Shown here: one piece after another, positions 16,863 through 25,536 of the stretch | Layout: each line of letters starts with the position of its first letter | How positions within the stretch are numbered: position 1 is the first letter of the stretch | NCBI GenBank assembly: GCA_030604195.1 | Contig: JAUVWI010000021.1 | Span: 1-45,310, forward strand | Source: Spirochaetales bacterium | Lineage (GTDB): Bacteria > Spirochaetota > Spirochaetia > SZUA-6 > DRHE01 | Direction of reading: 5' to 3' | DNA: 45,310 bases | Notes under the pieces: model-generated | Databases searched by the model: none | What the model was told of the DNA's origin: nothing | The model's input: only the letters and a program-made list of their open reading frames with translations | Program-made: the position numbers and the translations under genes

Positions 16863-17987
16863 ATCACTCATCCGCTCCATGGGAGATACGATCTCGGTAA
16901 CCCTGACGCCGAAATTTTCGTCAATTACCACAACTTCACCTTTTGCGATCAGCTTGTGATTAACCAGGATGTCCACCGGCTCCCCTGCCAGCTTATCCAG
17001 CTCAATAATTGTTCCCTCGCCTATGCCCAGGATCTCCCGTATCAGTTTCTTTGTACGCCCCAGTTCAACGGTCATTTCCATGAAAACATCCATGAGCAGA
17101 CCGATGTTTCCCTGGTCACCTGCAGCTCCGGAACTCTGAAGATTGGCAAATTGCACCGGCTGCACATTGGGCGGGGGCTGACCTGTGCCGAAACCCAAAG
17201 CCTGGCCGCCGACCGGCTGGCCGAAGGTCTGGCCGGGTAAAAATCCCGGCGGTTGTGCCGCGCCGCCGCCAAAGATGTCAGGCTGGCCGCCGGGGCTTAC
17301 CGGGGCTGCTTCCATCCCTGCCTGGGCCTGCTCACCGCCGCGGGAAGAAAGAGCGGCAATCTCTTTAACAACAGATAACGAGTACAATTCAATAAGCTTG
17401 GTTGGGGCTTCCCCCTCAAGGGTAAGACTATACTCCAGCTTTACAAAATTATCACCCTGCGGCAGGCGGATATCCTCTTTGCTTGTCTTTTTAAAATCAG
17501 GAGGATTTGTTTTCACTGTCCTGTCGATCCTGTTGCCTATCTCGGTAGAGGCGGTCCCCGAAATCTGGGACATGGCTTCCGCCACCGCAGAGAGAGCTGC
17601 ATCATCAATCTCAACGCCCGGCTGACCGATCATGGAACCGGCTATGCTGACAGCTGATTCCAGGGTTAAAAGGTAGCTGTGCTCTCCCTTTATACCGTCA
17701 GAAAAATCCAGCTTCACCTCAATAACTTCCTCTGTAAGCTCCCCGGCAAGTTCATCCCTGCTCTTAAGCTCCAGCACAGGTTTACCGAGAGTAACATTCT
17801 TACGAATCAAAATATTTAAATTCGAAGCCTGAGATTCGGCAACCTCATTAAGGATATTAAGAAACTGCTCTTTTTCCTGCTCTGAAAGAGGCTCACCACC
17901 TCCACCCATTGTGGTATCTATTTCCAGACTATCAGTTTCCTGAAGCAGAGCATCTATTTCATCTTGTGATAATGAACCATCACTCAT
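16854..17987 (-). CDS. fliY: Flagellar switch protein FliY/FliN
   Basis: 377 residues, much longer than enterobacterial FliN. It begins with SLSQDEIDALLQE, a CheY-P-binding peptide like that of FliM, followed by a CheC-like middle domain (about 35-215), a Pro/Gly/Gln-rich linker (about 222-285), and a C-terminal SPOA/FliN domain (about 290-375, VELGRTKKLIREILGIGEG). This is the FliY type known in spirochaetes and Bacillus. It forms the base of the C-ring with FliM and may have CheY-P phosphatase activity. The CheC motif residues were not verified. TAATG overlap with fliM. Confidence 0.93.
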   Translation of the reverse strand: MSDGSLSQDEIDALLQETDSLEIDTTMGGGGEPLSEQEKEQFLNILNEVAESQASNLNILIRKNVTLGKPVLELKSRDELAGELTEEVIEVKLDFSDGIKGEHSYLLTLESAVSIAGSMIGQPGVEIDDAALSAVAEAMSQISGTASTEIGNRIDRTVKTNPPDFKKTSKEDIRLPQGDNFVKLEYSLTLEGEAPTKLIELYSLSVVKEIAALSSRGGEQAQAGMEAAPVSPGGQPDIFGGGAAQPPGFLPGQTFGQPVGGQALGFGTGQPPPNVQPVQFANLQSSGAAGDQGNIGLLMDVFMEMTVELGRTKKLIREILGIGEGTIIELDKLAGEPVDILVNHKLIAKGEVVVIDENFGVRVTEIVSPMERMSDLT

Positions 17988-19015
17988 TAATCTTCCTCCC
18001 CCCCGGCTGTCAGCTCTTCAAATTCCGCCTGGGCAATCTCTTCCAGCTTTTTGCTGACCTGAACAGCCAATTTGTTTCCGATTACACCCGGACGACAGAG
18101 AAACTTTTTTCGATCACCAATCATTAAAACCATGGGATCATTCACCCGGGTGTTATCAAGTCGAATTATATCACCTGCACGCAAGGCTAAAACATCTCTC
18201 ACCGTCAGCTGCATGCTGCCAATTTCCGCTTTAATGATTACTCCGACATTCTCCAGTCTCTCCCTTAATATATTCAGGTTTTCAGTGGTAGTACCCCTTC
18301 TTACTGAAGAATACCAGTATTGGGCGGAGAGCTTTGAAATTATCGGTTCTATGGTCAGGTAGGGAATACAGAGATTCATCATACCCTCTACATCGCCTAC
18401 TTTTGTCTCTAAAGTAACCAGCACCACCATTTCTGACGGCGGCACTATCTGGGCAAACTGGGGATTGGTCTCAATCCCGCCTAATCGCGGCCGCAGGTCA
18501 ATTACCGTGCTCCAGGATTCCCGTAAGTTTCCCAATACCCGCACTATTATACCTTCCATTACCGATTGCTCAATATCGGTCAGCTCGCGGCTGAACTTGG
18601 CGCCCTCCCCCTGGCCGCCGAAAAGACGGTCAATAATGGAAAAGGTAATGGCCGGGTCGATCTCTAAAATAGCTGATCCCTTTAAAGGGTCCATATCTAT
18701 AACTGCCAGAGTAGTAGGGTTGGGAATTGAGCGGATAAACTCTTCGTAGGTCAACTGATCAACAGAAGCCACATGCACGGCAACAAGACTACGCAGTTGC
18801 GCAGAGAGTGAAGTGGTGGTAAGCCGGGCAAAGGTTTCGTGCATAATGGAAACCGTCCGGATTTGATCTTTAGAGAATTTATCAGGCCGCTTGAAGTCAT
18901 AGATCTTGATCTTTCGCTGATCAGTGGGCTGATGGATTTCCTGAGTATCCACCTCGCCGGCAGAGATTGCCGTAAGCAGTTGATCTATTTCATCCTGCGA
19001 CAGAACTTCAGGCAT
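17987..19015 (-). CDS. fliM: Flagellar motor switch protein FliM
   Basis: 342 residues. The N-terminal LSQDEIDQLLTAIS peptide binds phosphorylated CheY. A middle CheC-like domain (about 45-230) contains the FliG-binding stretch around RLFGGQGEGAKFSRELTDIE, and the C-terminal SPOA domain (about 250-325) contains VRDVLALRAGDIIRLD. It occupies the centre of the C-ring. The start ATG is 9 bp from the fliL stop, and the stop overlaps the fliY start. Nothing unusual. Confidence 0.96.
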   Translation of the reverse strand: MPEVLSQDEIDQLLTAISAGEVDTQEIHQPTDQRKIKIYDFKRPDKFSKDQIRTVSIMHETFARLTTTSLSAQLRSLVAVHVASVDQLTYEEFIRSIPNPTTLAVIDMDPLKGSAILEIDPAITFSIIDRLFGGQGEGAKFSRELTDIEQSVMEGIIVRVLGNLRESWSTVIDLRPRLGGIETNPQFAQIVPPSEMVVLVTLETKVGDVEGMMNLCIPYLTIEPIISKLSAQYWYSSVRRGTTTENLNILRERLENVGVIIKAEIGSMQLTVRDVLALRAGDIIRLDNTRVNDPMVLMIGDRKKFLCRPGVIGNKLAVQVSKKLEEIAQAEFEELTAGGEED

Positions 19016-19024
19016 CTTCCCTCC

Positions 19025-19582
19025 CTACTGGGCGACAACAAATTCTCTGAAAATAACAGACTTGATTTTACCGCTCTGCATTATCCTGTTTATTGCTGTC
19101 TTCAGCTCTTCCTGCAGAGCGCTATATTTATCGGGTTTTAGGTCAATCTTTTTCTTACCGCTTATAGTGAGAAATATCAGGTTCTGTATTTCACGACGGC
19201 GGGCATTGAACTCGAAGGCTGTTTTGTTATCCCCTTGCTTAAAACCTATACTGACTTTCACCGTATAGATTGCAGGCACCTCATCAGAGGTTACCCCGCG
19301 GATAGCTTCGATGGAGTCATCATACTGCAGAGGATCCTCCGTAGCCTGGTACTGTGGTGAAAGCTGTTCCAGGCCGGAACCGCTTCTGCCCTTGTTGATC
19401 AAATTGAAAAAAAATAGAGTAGTAGTACCGCTTAAAATTATAATGCCAAGAGCAATTGCCACCCACTTTAATATCTGAATTACAATTGCCGGTAAAAAAC
19501 CGGTTTTTTTCCCCTCGGCCCCTATATCTTCACTTCCGGCGCCTACATCTTCAAGATCCAGATTATTGTCTTGATCTGCCAT
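19025..19582 (-). CDS. fliL: Flagellar basal-body-associated protein FliL
   Basis: 185 residues: an acidic cytoplasmic N-terminus (about 1-28), one membrane helix (about 33-57), then a periplasmic FliL domain with YTVKVSIGFKQGDNKTAFEF, GKKKIDLKPDKYSALQEELK and the C-terminal KIKSVIFREFVVAQ. FliL rings surround the stator and stabilise it. A 79-bp gap separates it from motB; that gap holds only weak promoter-like hexamers. Confidence 0.94.
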   Translation of the reverse strand: MADQDNNLDLEDVGAGSEDIGAEGKKTGFLPAIVIQILKWVAIALGIIILSGTTTLFFFNLINKGRSGSGLEQLSPQYQATEDPLQYDDSIEAIRGVTSDEVPAIYTVKVSIGFKQGDNKTAFEFNARRREIQNLIFLTISGKKKIDLKPDKYSALQEELKTAINRIMQSGKIKSVIFREFVVAQ

Positions 19583-19661
19583 TCACCCTCTCCAGTATTA
19601 CACATTTATATTTAGAATCTACCAAAAAAGACATATATTTGCAAACCCCCTTTATAAGTGA

Positions 19662-20390
19662 CTATAAGTGGCCTTCACTGAGCACAATTATATCAACCCG
19701 CCGGTTATAAGCCCTGCCTTCGGGTGTATCATTGCTTGCCAGGGGCACGGTATCGGCAAAACCCGATACCTGGAACTGCTTTTCGTCCACGCCAAAGACT
19801 ACCAGCCTGTGCAGCACTTCAACAGCCCTGGCTGCGGAAAGCTCCCAGTTCGTAGGCCAGGGGCCTTCAGGATCTGTTGGAGCAGCATCGCTATGGCCTT
19901 CAATACGGAATTTATGTCCCTTGAGCTCAGGCGAATTAAGCAGAGCTGCAATACGCATAAAGGGTTCGCGCGCCTCCTCTAAATTGATATCCGCGCTTGC
20001 CGGTCCAAAAAAAGAATCCGCTGCTAATGAGATAACCAGCCCTCTCTCATCCTCCGTCACGCGGATCTTTTTTGTTTTCAAATCCGGCTGAAACTGACTA
20101 ATAGCTGTTTTCCTGGCTTTAGCCAGGGCACGGCCCATTTCCTGAGAAGGAAGGGCCATTATGGAATTACCCAGCTCGGCCAGCTTGCCTACCGAAAGGG
20201 TATTGCCTCCTGTAAGGGCGCCTAAACCCTGAAAAGCAGCCAGGATCATACGCAGCTCACTGCCATCCACCTCCGCAGTGGTAAACATCAATATAAAGAA
20301 GGTCAACAGCAGGGTGGTCATATCGCCATAGGTCAACAACCAGTCTGCAGCGCCCTCCTCACATTTAGGACATTTCTTTGCTCTGGGCAT
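19662..20390 (-). CDS. motB: Flagellar stator protein MotB
   Basis: 242 residues. The N-terminus has a CPKC pair (7-10) and EEGAADWLLTYGDMTTLLLT, with the proton-relay Asp23 in the single membrane helix. The conserved spirochaetal plug region GNTLSVGKLAELGNSIMALP follows. The C-terminal OmpA-like peptidoglycan-binding domain (about 135-238) has FRIEGHSDAAP, NWELSAARA and EGRAYNRRVDIIV. With MotA it forms the ion-conducting stator, anchored to the thin peptidoglycan. The strong likeness of the N-terminal half to spirochaete MotB is one basis for the host call. Confidence 0.96.
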   Translation of the reverse strand: MPRAKKCPKCEEGAADWLLTYGDMTTLLLTFFILMFTTAEVDGSELRMILAAFQGLGALTGGNTLSVGKLAELGNSIMALPSQEMGRALAKARKTAISQFQPDLKTKKIRVTEDERGLVISLAADSFFGPASADINLEEAREPFMRIAALLNSPELKGHKFRIEGHSDAAPTDPEGPWPTNWELSAARAVEVLHRLVVFGVDEKQFQVSGFADTVPLASNDTPEGRAYNRRVDIIVLSEGHL

Positions 20391-20399
20391 GGCCTCCTC

Positions 20400-21182
20400 C
20401 TACTCCGCAGCCGCCTCCTGCCGCACCGCATCTCTTCTGGCGGGGGGCAGGAAGGAGAGAAGTTTCTCTTCCAGGATTCTCGGATTATCTCCCGATTGGA
20501 TGGATAATATGCCCTCAATCATTATTTCTCTTACTAAAGACTCACCCATGTCCCTGTCCATCAGCTTATTTCTAACCGGTATAAAAACTAAGTTGGCCAG
20601 AAAAGCGCCATAGAGGGTGGTAATAAGTGCGGTTGACATACCGCTGCCGATGGCGGATTTATCTTCAAGGTTGGAAAGCATGGTGATCAGTCCGATCAGG
20701 GTGCCGATCATGCCGAAAGCCGGCGCCAGCTTGCCCCAGTTGTCAAAGATTTTGATTCCGATGGAATGACGGGACTGCAGCTGATTCAATTCATTATAGA
20801 GAATATTCTTGATGATCTCCGGGTCAGTGCCGTCTACCACCAGCTGGATGCCTTTGCGCAGGAATTCCTCGTCCACCTCCTCCAGGTCATCCTCTAAAGC
20901 CAGCAGACCCTCACGCCTGGCCTTTTCTGAAAAAGCAACCAGCTGGGCAATTATCCGTTCCTCTTCCCAGTTCGGCATTTTTATAGTGTGGCTGAAATAG
21001 CCCACTATGCCCAGTATGCGGCTTAAGGGATTGGAAACCATCAATGCGGAAAAGGAGCCGCCGATAGTGATCAGAACCGAGGGAATATTGATGAACATAC
21101 GGATACTTCCCCCGCCGACAATTATACCAAATACAACTACAACAAAACCGGCTCCGAGGCCAATAATCGTACCCAGATCCAT
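20400..21182 (-). CDS. motA: Flagellar stator protein MotA
   Basis: 260 residues with four membrane helices (about 3-22, 32-52, 150-172, 180-205) and a cytoplasmic loop that carries charged torque residues (REGLLALEDDLEEVDEEFLR). The FGMIGTLIGLITML motif in helix 3 is typical. It pairs with MotB, whose gene starts 9 bp downstream. The C-terminus ends in a charged tail (PPARRDAVRQEAAAE). The ATG is preceded by GAGTAG, with flbD 7 bp upstream. Confidence 0.96.
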   Translation of the reverse strand: MDLGTIIGLGAGFVVVVFGIIVGGGSIRMFINIPSVLITIGGSFSALMVSNPLSRILGIVGYFSHTIKMPNWEEERIIAQLVAFSEKARREGLLALEDDLEEVDEEFLRKGIQLVVDGTDPEIIKNILYNELNQLQSRHSIGIKIFDNWGKLAPAFGMIGTLIGLITMLSNLEDKSAIGSGMSTALITTLYGAFLANLVFIPVRNKLMDRDMGESLVREIMIEGILSIQSGDNPRILEEKLLSFLPPARRDAVRQEAAAE

Positions 21183-21189
21183 CTTTAGT

Positions 21190-21387
21190 CTACTCCTCGT
21201 TTTTAAAGGCGCCGATCTGCCTTCTATAGTTTACAATCCGCTTATAGAGAGTCTGGTAATCCTCAAGAATTATCAACCTCTTGCCGGAAAGCATAATCAG
21301 GGTTGTATCGGGGTTCAGCTCAATGTACTCAATCTGGTGAGGATTGATATAATAATTCTCGCCATTCAGCCGGGTCACTTCAACCAT
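21190..21387 (-). CDS. flbD: Small flagellar protein FlbD (SwrD family)
   Basis: 65 residues, MVEVTRLNGENYYINPHQIE then YIELNPDTTLIMLSGKRLIILED, the standard FlbD fold. It is found between flgE and motA in spirochaetes and in Bacillus, where the homologue SwrD increases motor torque. It is soluble and has no membrane segment. This is not the Caulobacter transcription factor of the same name. Confidence 0.93.
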   Translation of the reverse strand: MVEVTRLNGENYYINPHQIEYIELNPDTTLIMLSGKRLIILEDYQTLYKRIVNYRRQIGAFKNEE

Positions 21388-21404
21388 TACTTACCTTATC
21401 GTTC

Positions 21405-22793
21405 CTATCTCTTAAGATTCAACAACTCCTGCAGCATTTGATCGGAGGTGGTTATCGTCCTCGAGTTAGCCTGAAAACCACGCTGGGTTACAATCATATC
21501 GGTAAATTGTTCCGCCAGATCCACATTACTCATCTCCAATGCGCCGGCGATTATCTTTCCCTTTCCCGCTACGCCGGCAGGCCCGATATTCGCCTCTCCT
21601 GAGTTATTGGATACCACATAGGTGTTTTCGCCTGCCTTTTCCAGACCTCCGGGATTGGTAAAGGATGCCAGAGCAACCTGGCCCAGGCTCCTGTTGGTGC
21701 CGTTGGAATATACACCGGTAATCACACCGGATTGATCAATTTTGAAGCTCTCCAGATAACCCATGGTATAGCCATTCTGGCTCACTACCTTGGTGGAGCT
21801 CTTTTCGGCAAACTGGGTCACCGCATTTGTGTAAGCCCCCACTTCCCCCAGGTTAAGATTGAAGGTCTGCCGGAAAGCGGCAACACCGGCCGGTATATCG
21901 GCCTGGGGCACATCAAAAGAAACCGGGAGCTGCATTTTACCTTCGGCCAGGGTGTCTCCCTGTGCATCGAGTACTGACTGCAATGCTCCGTAATTATCAA
22001 AATCAAGGAAGAATAGGTTATCAGTATTATTTTCTGCCCCTACTTCAACCAGGGTATTGGTAGGAGTTTCCGCTTCCGGATCCACAATAACCTCCGCCTG
22101 CCACCTGTTGGCTATACCTGCCACCTGGGTAAAATTGACCTGCAGCTTATGAGCCCGGCCGAAAGAATCATAAACATCAAAAGTGGTTGTCCAGGTTCCT
22201 TCAAGGACAGTCTGCTCACCGGCGCCGGCAGGTATTACCGGAGTGCGTTTGTCAAGGTTGCAGGCCAGGAAAGCCTCAGTGGTTGCCGCAGCCGGGTCCT
22301 TGCTGCCCACCGGGATCACCAGATCCTGGGGTTCTGTGGCCACATTTACCATAGTAAGTCCGCCGACTGTCTGAGCTTCCCATCCCTGTACCCGCATACC
22401 ATTAGCAGGATTTACCAGCAGCCCGTTTTCATCCAGGCCAAAGGCGCCTGCGCGGCTGAAAAAATTCTTCTCTCCCGCCTTGAGCAGAAAAAAGCCATTC
22501 CCCTGGATTGACAGATCGGTCATTACACCTGTTGTCTGCAGCGACCCCTGAGTATGAATAGTGTCGATGGCTGCTACTGTCATGCCCAGGCCGACTTGCT
22601 TTGGATTAACACCGCCTACTTCATCGGTAGGTTTGGCAGCGCCGGCCATGGTCTGGGAGAGCAGATCCTGAAAATTAACCCTTCCCTTCTTGAAACCGGT
22701 TGTATTTACATTAGAAATATTATTCCCCAGAACATCCATTCTTATTTGATGATTCTGCAGTCCGGATACACCGGCATAGAGTGAACGCATCAT
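21405..22793 (-). CDS. flgE: Flagellar hook protein FlgE with the lysinoalanine cross-linking pair
   Basis: 462 residues. N-terminal rod/hook motif [20 protein letters not shown] then [19 protein letters not shown]-terminal coil [20 protein letters not shown] then [10 protein letters not shown]. Counting from the first Met, Lys165 (VIPVGSK) and Cys178 (LACNLDKR) fall exactly where Treponema denticola FlgE has the residues that form the inter-subunit lysinoalanine cross-link. This makes covalently joined hooks, expected for periplasmic flagella, very likely. A second ATG directly follows the first; using it would shift numbering by one. Confidence 0.97.
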   Translation of the reverse strand: MMRSLYAGVSGLQNHQIRMDVLGNNISNVNTTGFKKGRVNFQDLLSQTMAGAAKPTDEVGGVNPKQVGLGMTVAAIDTIHTQGSLQTTGVMTDLSIQGNGFFLLKAGEKNFFSRAGAFGLDENGLLVNPANGMRVQGWEAQTVGGLTMVNVATEPQDLVIPVGSKDPAAATTEAFLACNLDKRTPVIPAGAGEQTVLEGTWTTTFDVYDSFGRAHKLQVNFTQVAGIANRWQAEVIVDPEAETPTNTLVEVGAENNTDNLFFLDFDNYGALQSVLDAQGDTLAEGKMQLPVSFDVPQADIPAGVAAFRQTFNLNLGEVGAYTNAVTQFAEKSSTKVVSQNGYTMGYLESFKIDQSGVITGVYSNGTNRSLGQVALASFTNPGGLEKAGENTYVVSNNSGEANIGPAGVAGKGKIIAGALEMSNVDLAEQFTDMIVTQRGFQANSRTITTSDQMLQELLNLKR

Positions 22794-22806
22794 AGCAACA
22801 GCCCCC

Positions 22807-23244
22807 TTACTCGTTTATCACGCTTTTAACATTTGCATAGTCATAATATCTTCCATCCACAAAAAGCTGTGGATACTCCCCTCCCGTTACCTTTTCAACA
22901 ATCCCTGTAATTTCTACGTTCCCCTCCGTAATTTCCACTTTTCTTCCCAACATGGTCATGGCCTGGCTTCTATTAATAAGATTGAATACCTTTGCCATTT
23001 CAGCATTCATATTCGACATCTGCTCCAGGGTAGAGAACTGGGCCATCTGGGCGACAAACTCCGTATCCTTCATTGGTTCCGTAGGATCCTGATGGGTAAG
23101 CTGGGTTATCAGGATTTTCAGGAAATCATCCTTATCCAATCCCTGTTTTGCCGCACTCCGCGGATTTAAGCTCTTATTGAAAAGATCAACACCTCTGCTT
23201 AATTCCGTCAGGTCCTTCGCCCCAATAACAGTTGATATATCCAC
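22807..23244 (-). CDS. flgD: Hook cap assembly protein FlgD
   Basis: 145 residues, the short FlgD form without the C-terminal Ig-like/tudor extension of enteric FlgD. The N-terminal half has the FlgD core [20 protein letters not shown] then [20 protein letters not shown]. The start is a GTG at 23244, well supported by GAGGAG about 8 nt upstream. FlgD caps the growing hook and needs FliK and FlgE, which flank it here. Confidence 0.95.
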   Translation of the reverse strand: MDISTVIGAKDLTELSRGVDLFNKSLNPRSAAKQGLDKDDFLKILITQLTHQDPTEPMKDTEFVAQMAQFSTLEQMSNMNAEMAKVFNLINRSQAMTMLGRKVEITEGNVEITGIVEKVTGGEYPQLFVDGRYYDYANVKSVINE

Positions 23245-23260
23245 CGGTTATCTCCTCTTG

Positions 23261-24484
23261 CTACACTACCATATCAATCAGCAATTCCTCTTCGCCAAAA
23301 TCAGCCACAAACAACATTGATCTCTCAAATTCATCTGAAGCGCCCTCTTTGCTCATGGCAGGGAACTCCTCTTTTGCGGGGTCTCTCCCGGACTTCTCTC
23401 CACCCACTGCAACCTCTAAAGCAGCCGTGTCAAAGCCTTCGCTGCGCAGAGCATTTTTTAAGTGCTCCAGATTCCCTTCAAAAAGTTCCCTTACAGTACT
23501 ATTTTCGACAAGTATTTTTCCCTCTATACTGTTATCCTGAATATTTATCCTTATTCTCACCCTGCCCAGAGATTCCGGCTTTAATATAAGCTTGATTTCA
23601 CCCTTACCGCCGTCTTTAAGAATTATCCTGCTCTGCTGTACTATCTCAGGGGTTAAGAGCCGGCGGAAAGCGGAGCTCAGGGTTGAGCCGGGTTCAATTC
23701 CGCCTTTTAACTCACCGCTTTCAAAATTAAGAATGCGTACCAGCACCTGGCTGTTCTCTGCCTTAAGTTCAGCGGGCAGACCTTGCCTGCTGCTCTCGGC
23801 AACCTCGGAAACTAACTCAAGTCTTGCTCCCGCTTTTTCTTGCCCGGCATTACTCGCCGAATCAACACCTGCAGGCTGTTTAACCTCTTTACCCTTTCGT
23901 AAATCCACGAGTGTAAAGCGAACAGGCCGAACAAGCTTTTCCTTTTTTAGATCAGCAGCGGCGACGGCAGAAGGTAGAGAGATAGTAATTCCTTCACTCT
24001 TTTTCCCGGCTGCAGAACCGGCCTGACCGCTGCTATTGGCAGTGATAAGGGAAAGTATTTCCTTTTTTAGTTCCTTCAGCCGCTTGAAATTATCCTTTTC
24101 ACCGGGGAATCCCTGCTTCAAAACCTTTTCTATAAACTCTTCGAGTTTCTTAAGCAAATTCAACAGGTTGGTTTTATCTGCGCTCGGAAGCCCCTTCTTA
24201 TCTCTTAACACCTTGATTAGTGCTTCAACCATTTTGGCTGCTTCTCCGGGTTTGAGTTTATCTGAATTTTTATTATCCAGGAACTCATTTATTCTTGCGC
24301 AGGGGGAGTCCAGGGTACTCCTGGCTTTTTCTTCCAGTTTGGGAGCTAATATATCTTTGAAATCCGGGCCGCCCCTGCTTTTTTGGGCAAGGGTTGTGCC
24401 GTCATTCTTGAAGGAAACAGACTTAGCCGCATTATCCATCTGCTGCGGCTGTGCTGCATTATCCAAACTCCTTGTTGCAAGCAA
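23261..24484 (-). CDS. fliK: Hook-length control protein FliK
   Basis: 407 residues. The long N-terminal part (about 1-275) is Lys/Glu/Ser-rich and poorly ordered, as expected for a molecular ruler. The C-terminal Flg_hook domain (about 285-365) contains GEIKLILKPESLGRVRIRIN and VRELFEGNLEHLKNALRSEG. It measures hook length and switches FlhB specificity. The TTG start at 24484 is supported by AGGGGG 8 nt upstream. The corresponding treponemal gene is called tap1. Confidence 0.88.
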   Translation of the reverse strand: MLATRSLDNAAQPQQMDNAAKSVSFKNDGTTLAQKSRGGPDFKDILAPKLEEKARSTLDSPCARINEFLDNKNSDKLKPGEAAKMVEALIKVLRDKKGLPSADKTNLLNLLKKLEEFIEKVLKQGFPGEKDNFKRLKELKKEILSLITANSSGQAGSAAGKKSEGITISLPSAVAAADLKKEKLVRPVRFTLVDLRKGKEVKQPAGVDSASNAGQEKAGARLELVSEVAESSRQGLPAELKAENSQVLVRILNFESGELKGGIEPGSTLSSAFRRLLTPEIVQQSRIILKDGGKGEIKLILKPESLGRVRIRINIQDNSIEGKILVENSTVRELFEGNLEHLKNALRSEGFDTAALEVAVGGEKSGRDPAKEEFPAMSKEGASDEFERSMLFVADFGEEELLIDMVV

Positions 24485-24488
24485 ATAC

Positions 24489-25109
24489 TTATCCCCCTGT
24501 TTGTCCCGCCATTTTCCGCTGAAGATCAGCAGCCCGCGTTGCAGGCATCAAAGATAACCAGTAAGAGACCAGCGAAGCCTCGCCCGCCTTCTTTGCCAGC
24601 TCCTCAGTCATTCTAAAAACATCAATAATGTCCTGGTCATCCATATTAATCAGAATTTTCACTGCATTATCCGGAGGCATTCCCACCAGATATGCTGAAT
24701 TCTGCTCCAGGTTCACTCTTCTATTTTCGAAAGCCCTTACGCGTTCATTAAACATTTTTTCCCGATCTTCTAAGGCGCCTTCTTTTTCTTCAAGCTGTTC
24801 CTGGATCTGGGCCAGTTCCTGTTCCTGAAGAGTGATTTTATCTTCACGAGCACCATGCTCTTCGGCTCGGAGAGCCAGGGCCTCAATTTGCTTTTTCAGC
24901 CGCTCTTTTTCCAGGAGCAGGGGATCATCTACATTTTCGATTATGGCGCGTTTAATGCCGAATAAACCGAAAATCGGAGCAATCTTAGACTTGGCATCAA
25001 TGAGTCCCAGATAATCAAACCAGATTATCCCTCCTAAAAGGAGCACAATAATCAATAGTACCAGGACAAATATACGCAAACCTACGCTGACTACACTATA
25101 CTCAAGCAT
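24489..25109 (-). CDS. flbB: Periplasmic-flagella collar protein FlbB (MotE-like)
   Basis: 206 residues: an N-terminal membrane helix (about 10-32), a long coiled coil rich in Glu/Gln/Lys (about 65-135), and a C-terminal MgtE_N/FliG-like domain (about 139-200, VGMPPDNAVKILINMDDQDI). Position between fliJ and fliK matches FlbB of Borrelia, reported as a base component of the spirochaete-specific collar around the motor. Domain layout also fits MotE-type stator chaperones. The ATG overlaps the fliJ stop by 8 bp. Confidence 0.88.
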   Translation of the reverse strand: MLEYSVVSVGLRIFVLVLLIIVLLLGGIIWFDYLGLIDAKSKIAPIFGLFGIKRAIIENVDDPLLLEKERLKKQIEALALRAEEHGAREDKITLQEQELAQIQEQLEEKEGALEDREKMFNERVRAFENRRVNLEQNSAYLVGMPPDNAVKILINMDDQDIIDVFRMTEELAKKAGEASLVSYWLSLMPATRAADLQRKMAGQTGG

Positions 25110-25536
25110 TGTTGTCTCTACCCTTTCTCAAACCCATTTCATCCAGCGCCTTTACTTCTTCCCGCTTCTGCTGCCGGAAGTAGGCTGCTTCCTGCTTTCC
25201 CTCCAGTTTGTCCAGCGCCTTTCTCTTGCGGGAGGCCGCCAGATACTCATTCTCTACTCCTGCTCTCGCCAACACTTTATGGTCAAGCTCTTTTTCCAAG
25301 CTGCCGCACTCCTGCTCTAAACGTTGCTGGTAGCGGCTTAAAGCGCGCTGCCATTCCAGATCTGTTATTACGGCTCTCTCTCTAAGGCTGCGGCGGCTCT
25401 CCAGATAGTTATTCTCTATCCTGTTTTTAAGATTAATACAGGCTCCGGTAACCTTTGCCAGCTTAATCTCCCATTCCCGTTCTTCATATCGACGTATATC
25501 AAGCAGTTTCTTTAGCCTGAACTGAAATCGCTTCAT
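25102..25536 (-). CDS. fliJ: Flagellar export protein FliJ
   Basis: 144 residues, almost entirely a two-helix coiled coil (KRFQFRLKKLLDIRRYEERE at the start; KEELDH-type heptads throughout), as in FliJ, the central stalk of the export ATPase ring. The ATG at 25536 is preferred because GAAGGGGA lies 9 nt upstream; a TTG six bases earlier is possible. It overlaps the fliI 3' end by 38 bp in another frame, an unusually long overlap for this cluster. Confidence 0.9.
   Translation of the reverse strand: MKRFQFRLKKLLDIRRYEEREWEIKLAKVTGACINLKNRIENNYLESRRSLRERAVITDLEWQRALSRYQQRLEQECGSLEKELDHKVLARAGVENEYLAASRKRKALDKLEGKQEAAYFRQQKREEVKALDEMGLRKGRDNNA

Noticed and set aside
19583-19661. Promoter-like TTGCAA-17-TAGATT in the motB-fliL gap
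   Set aside because: Both hexamers match only 4/6, within an AT-rich stretch where such matches occur by chance.
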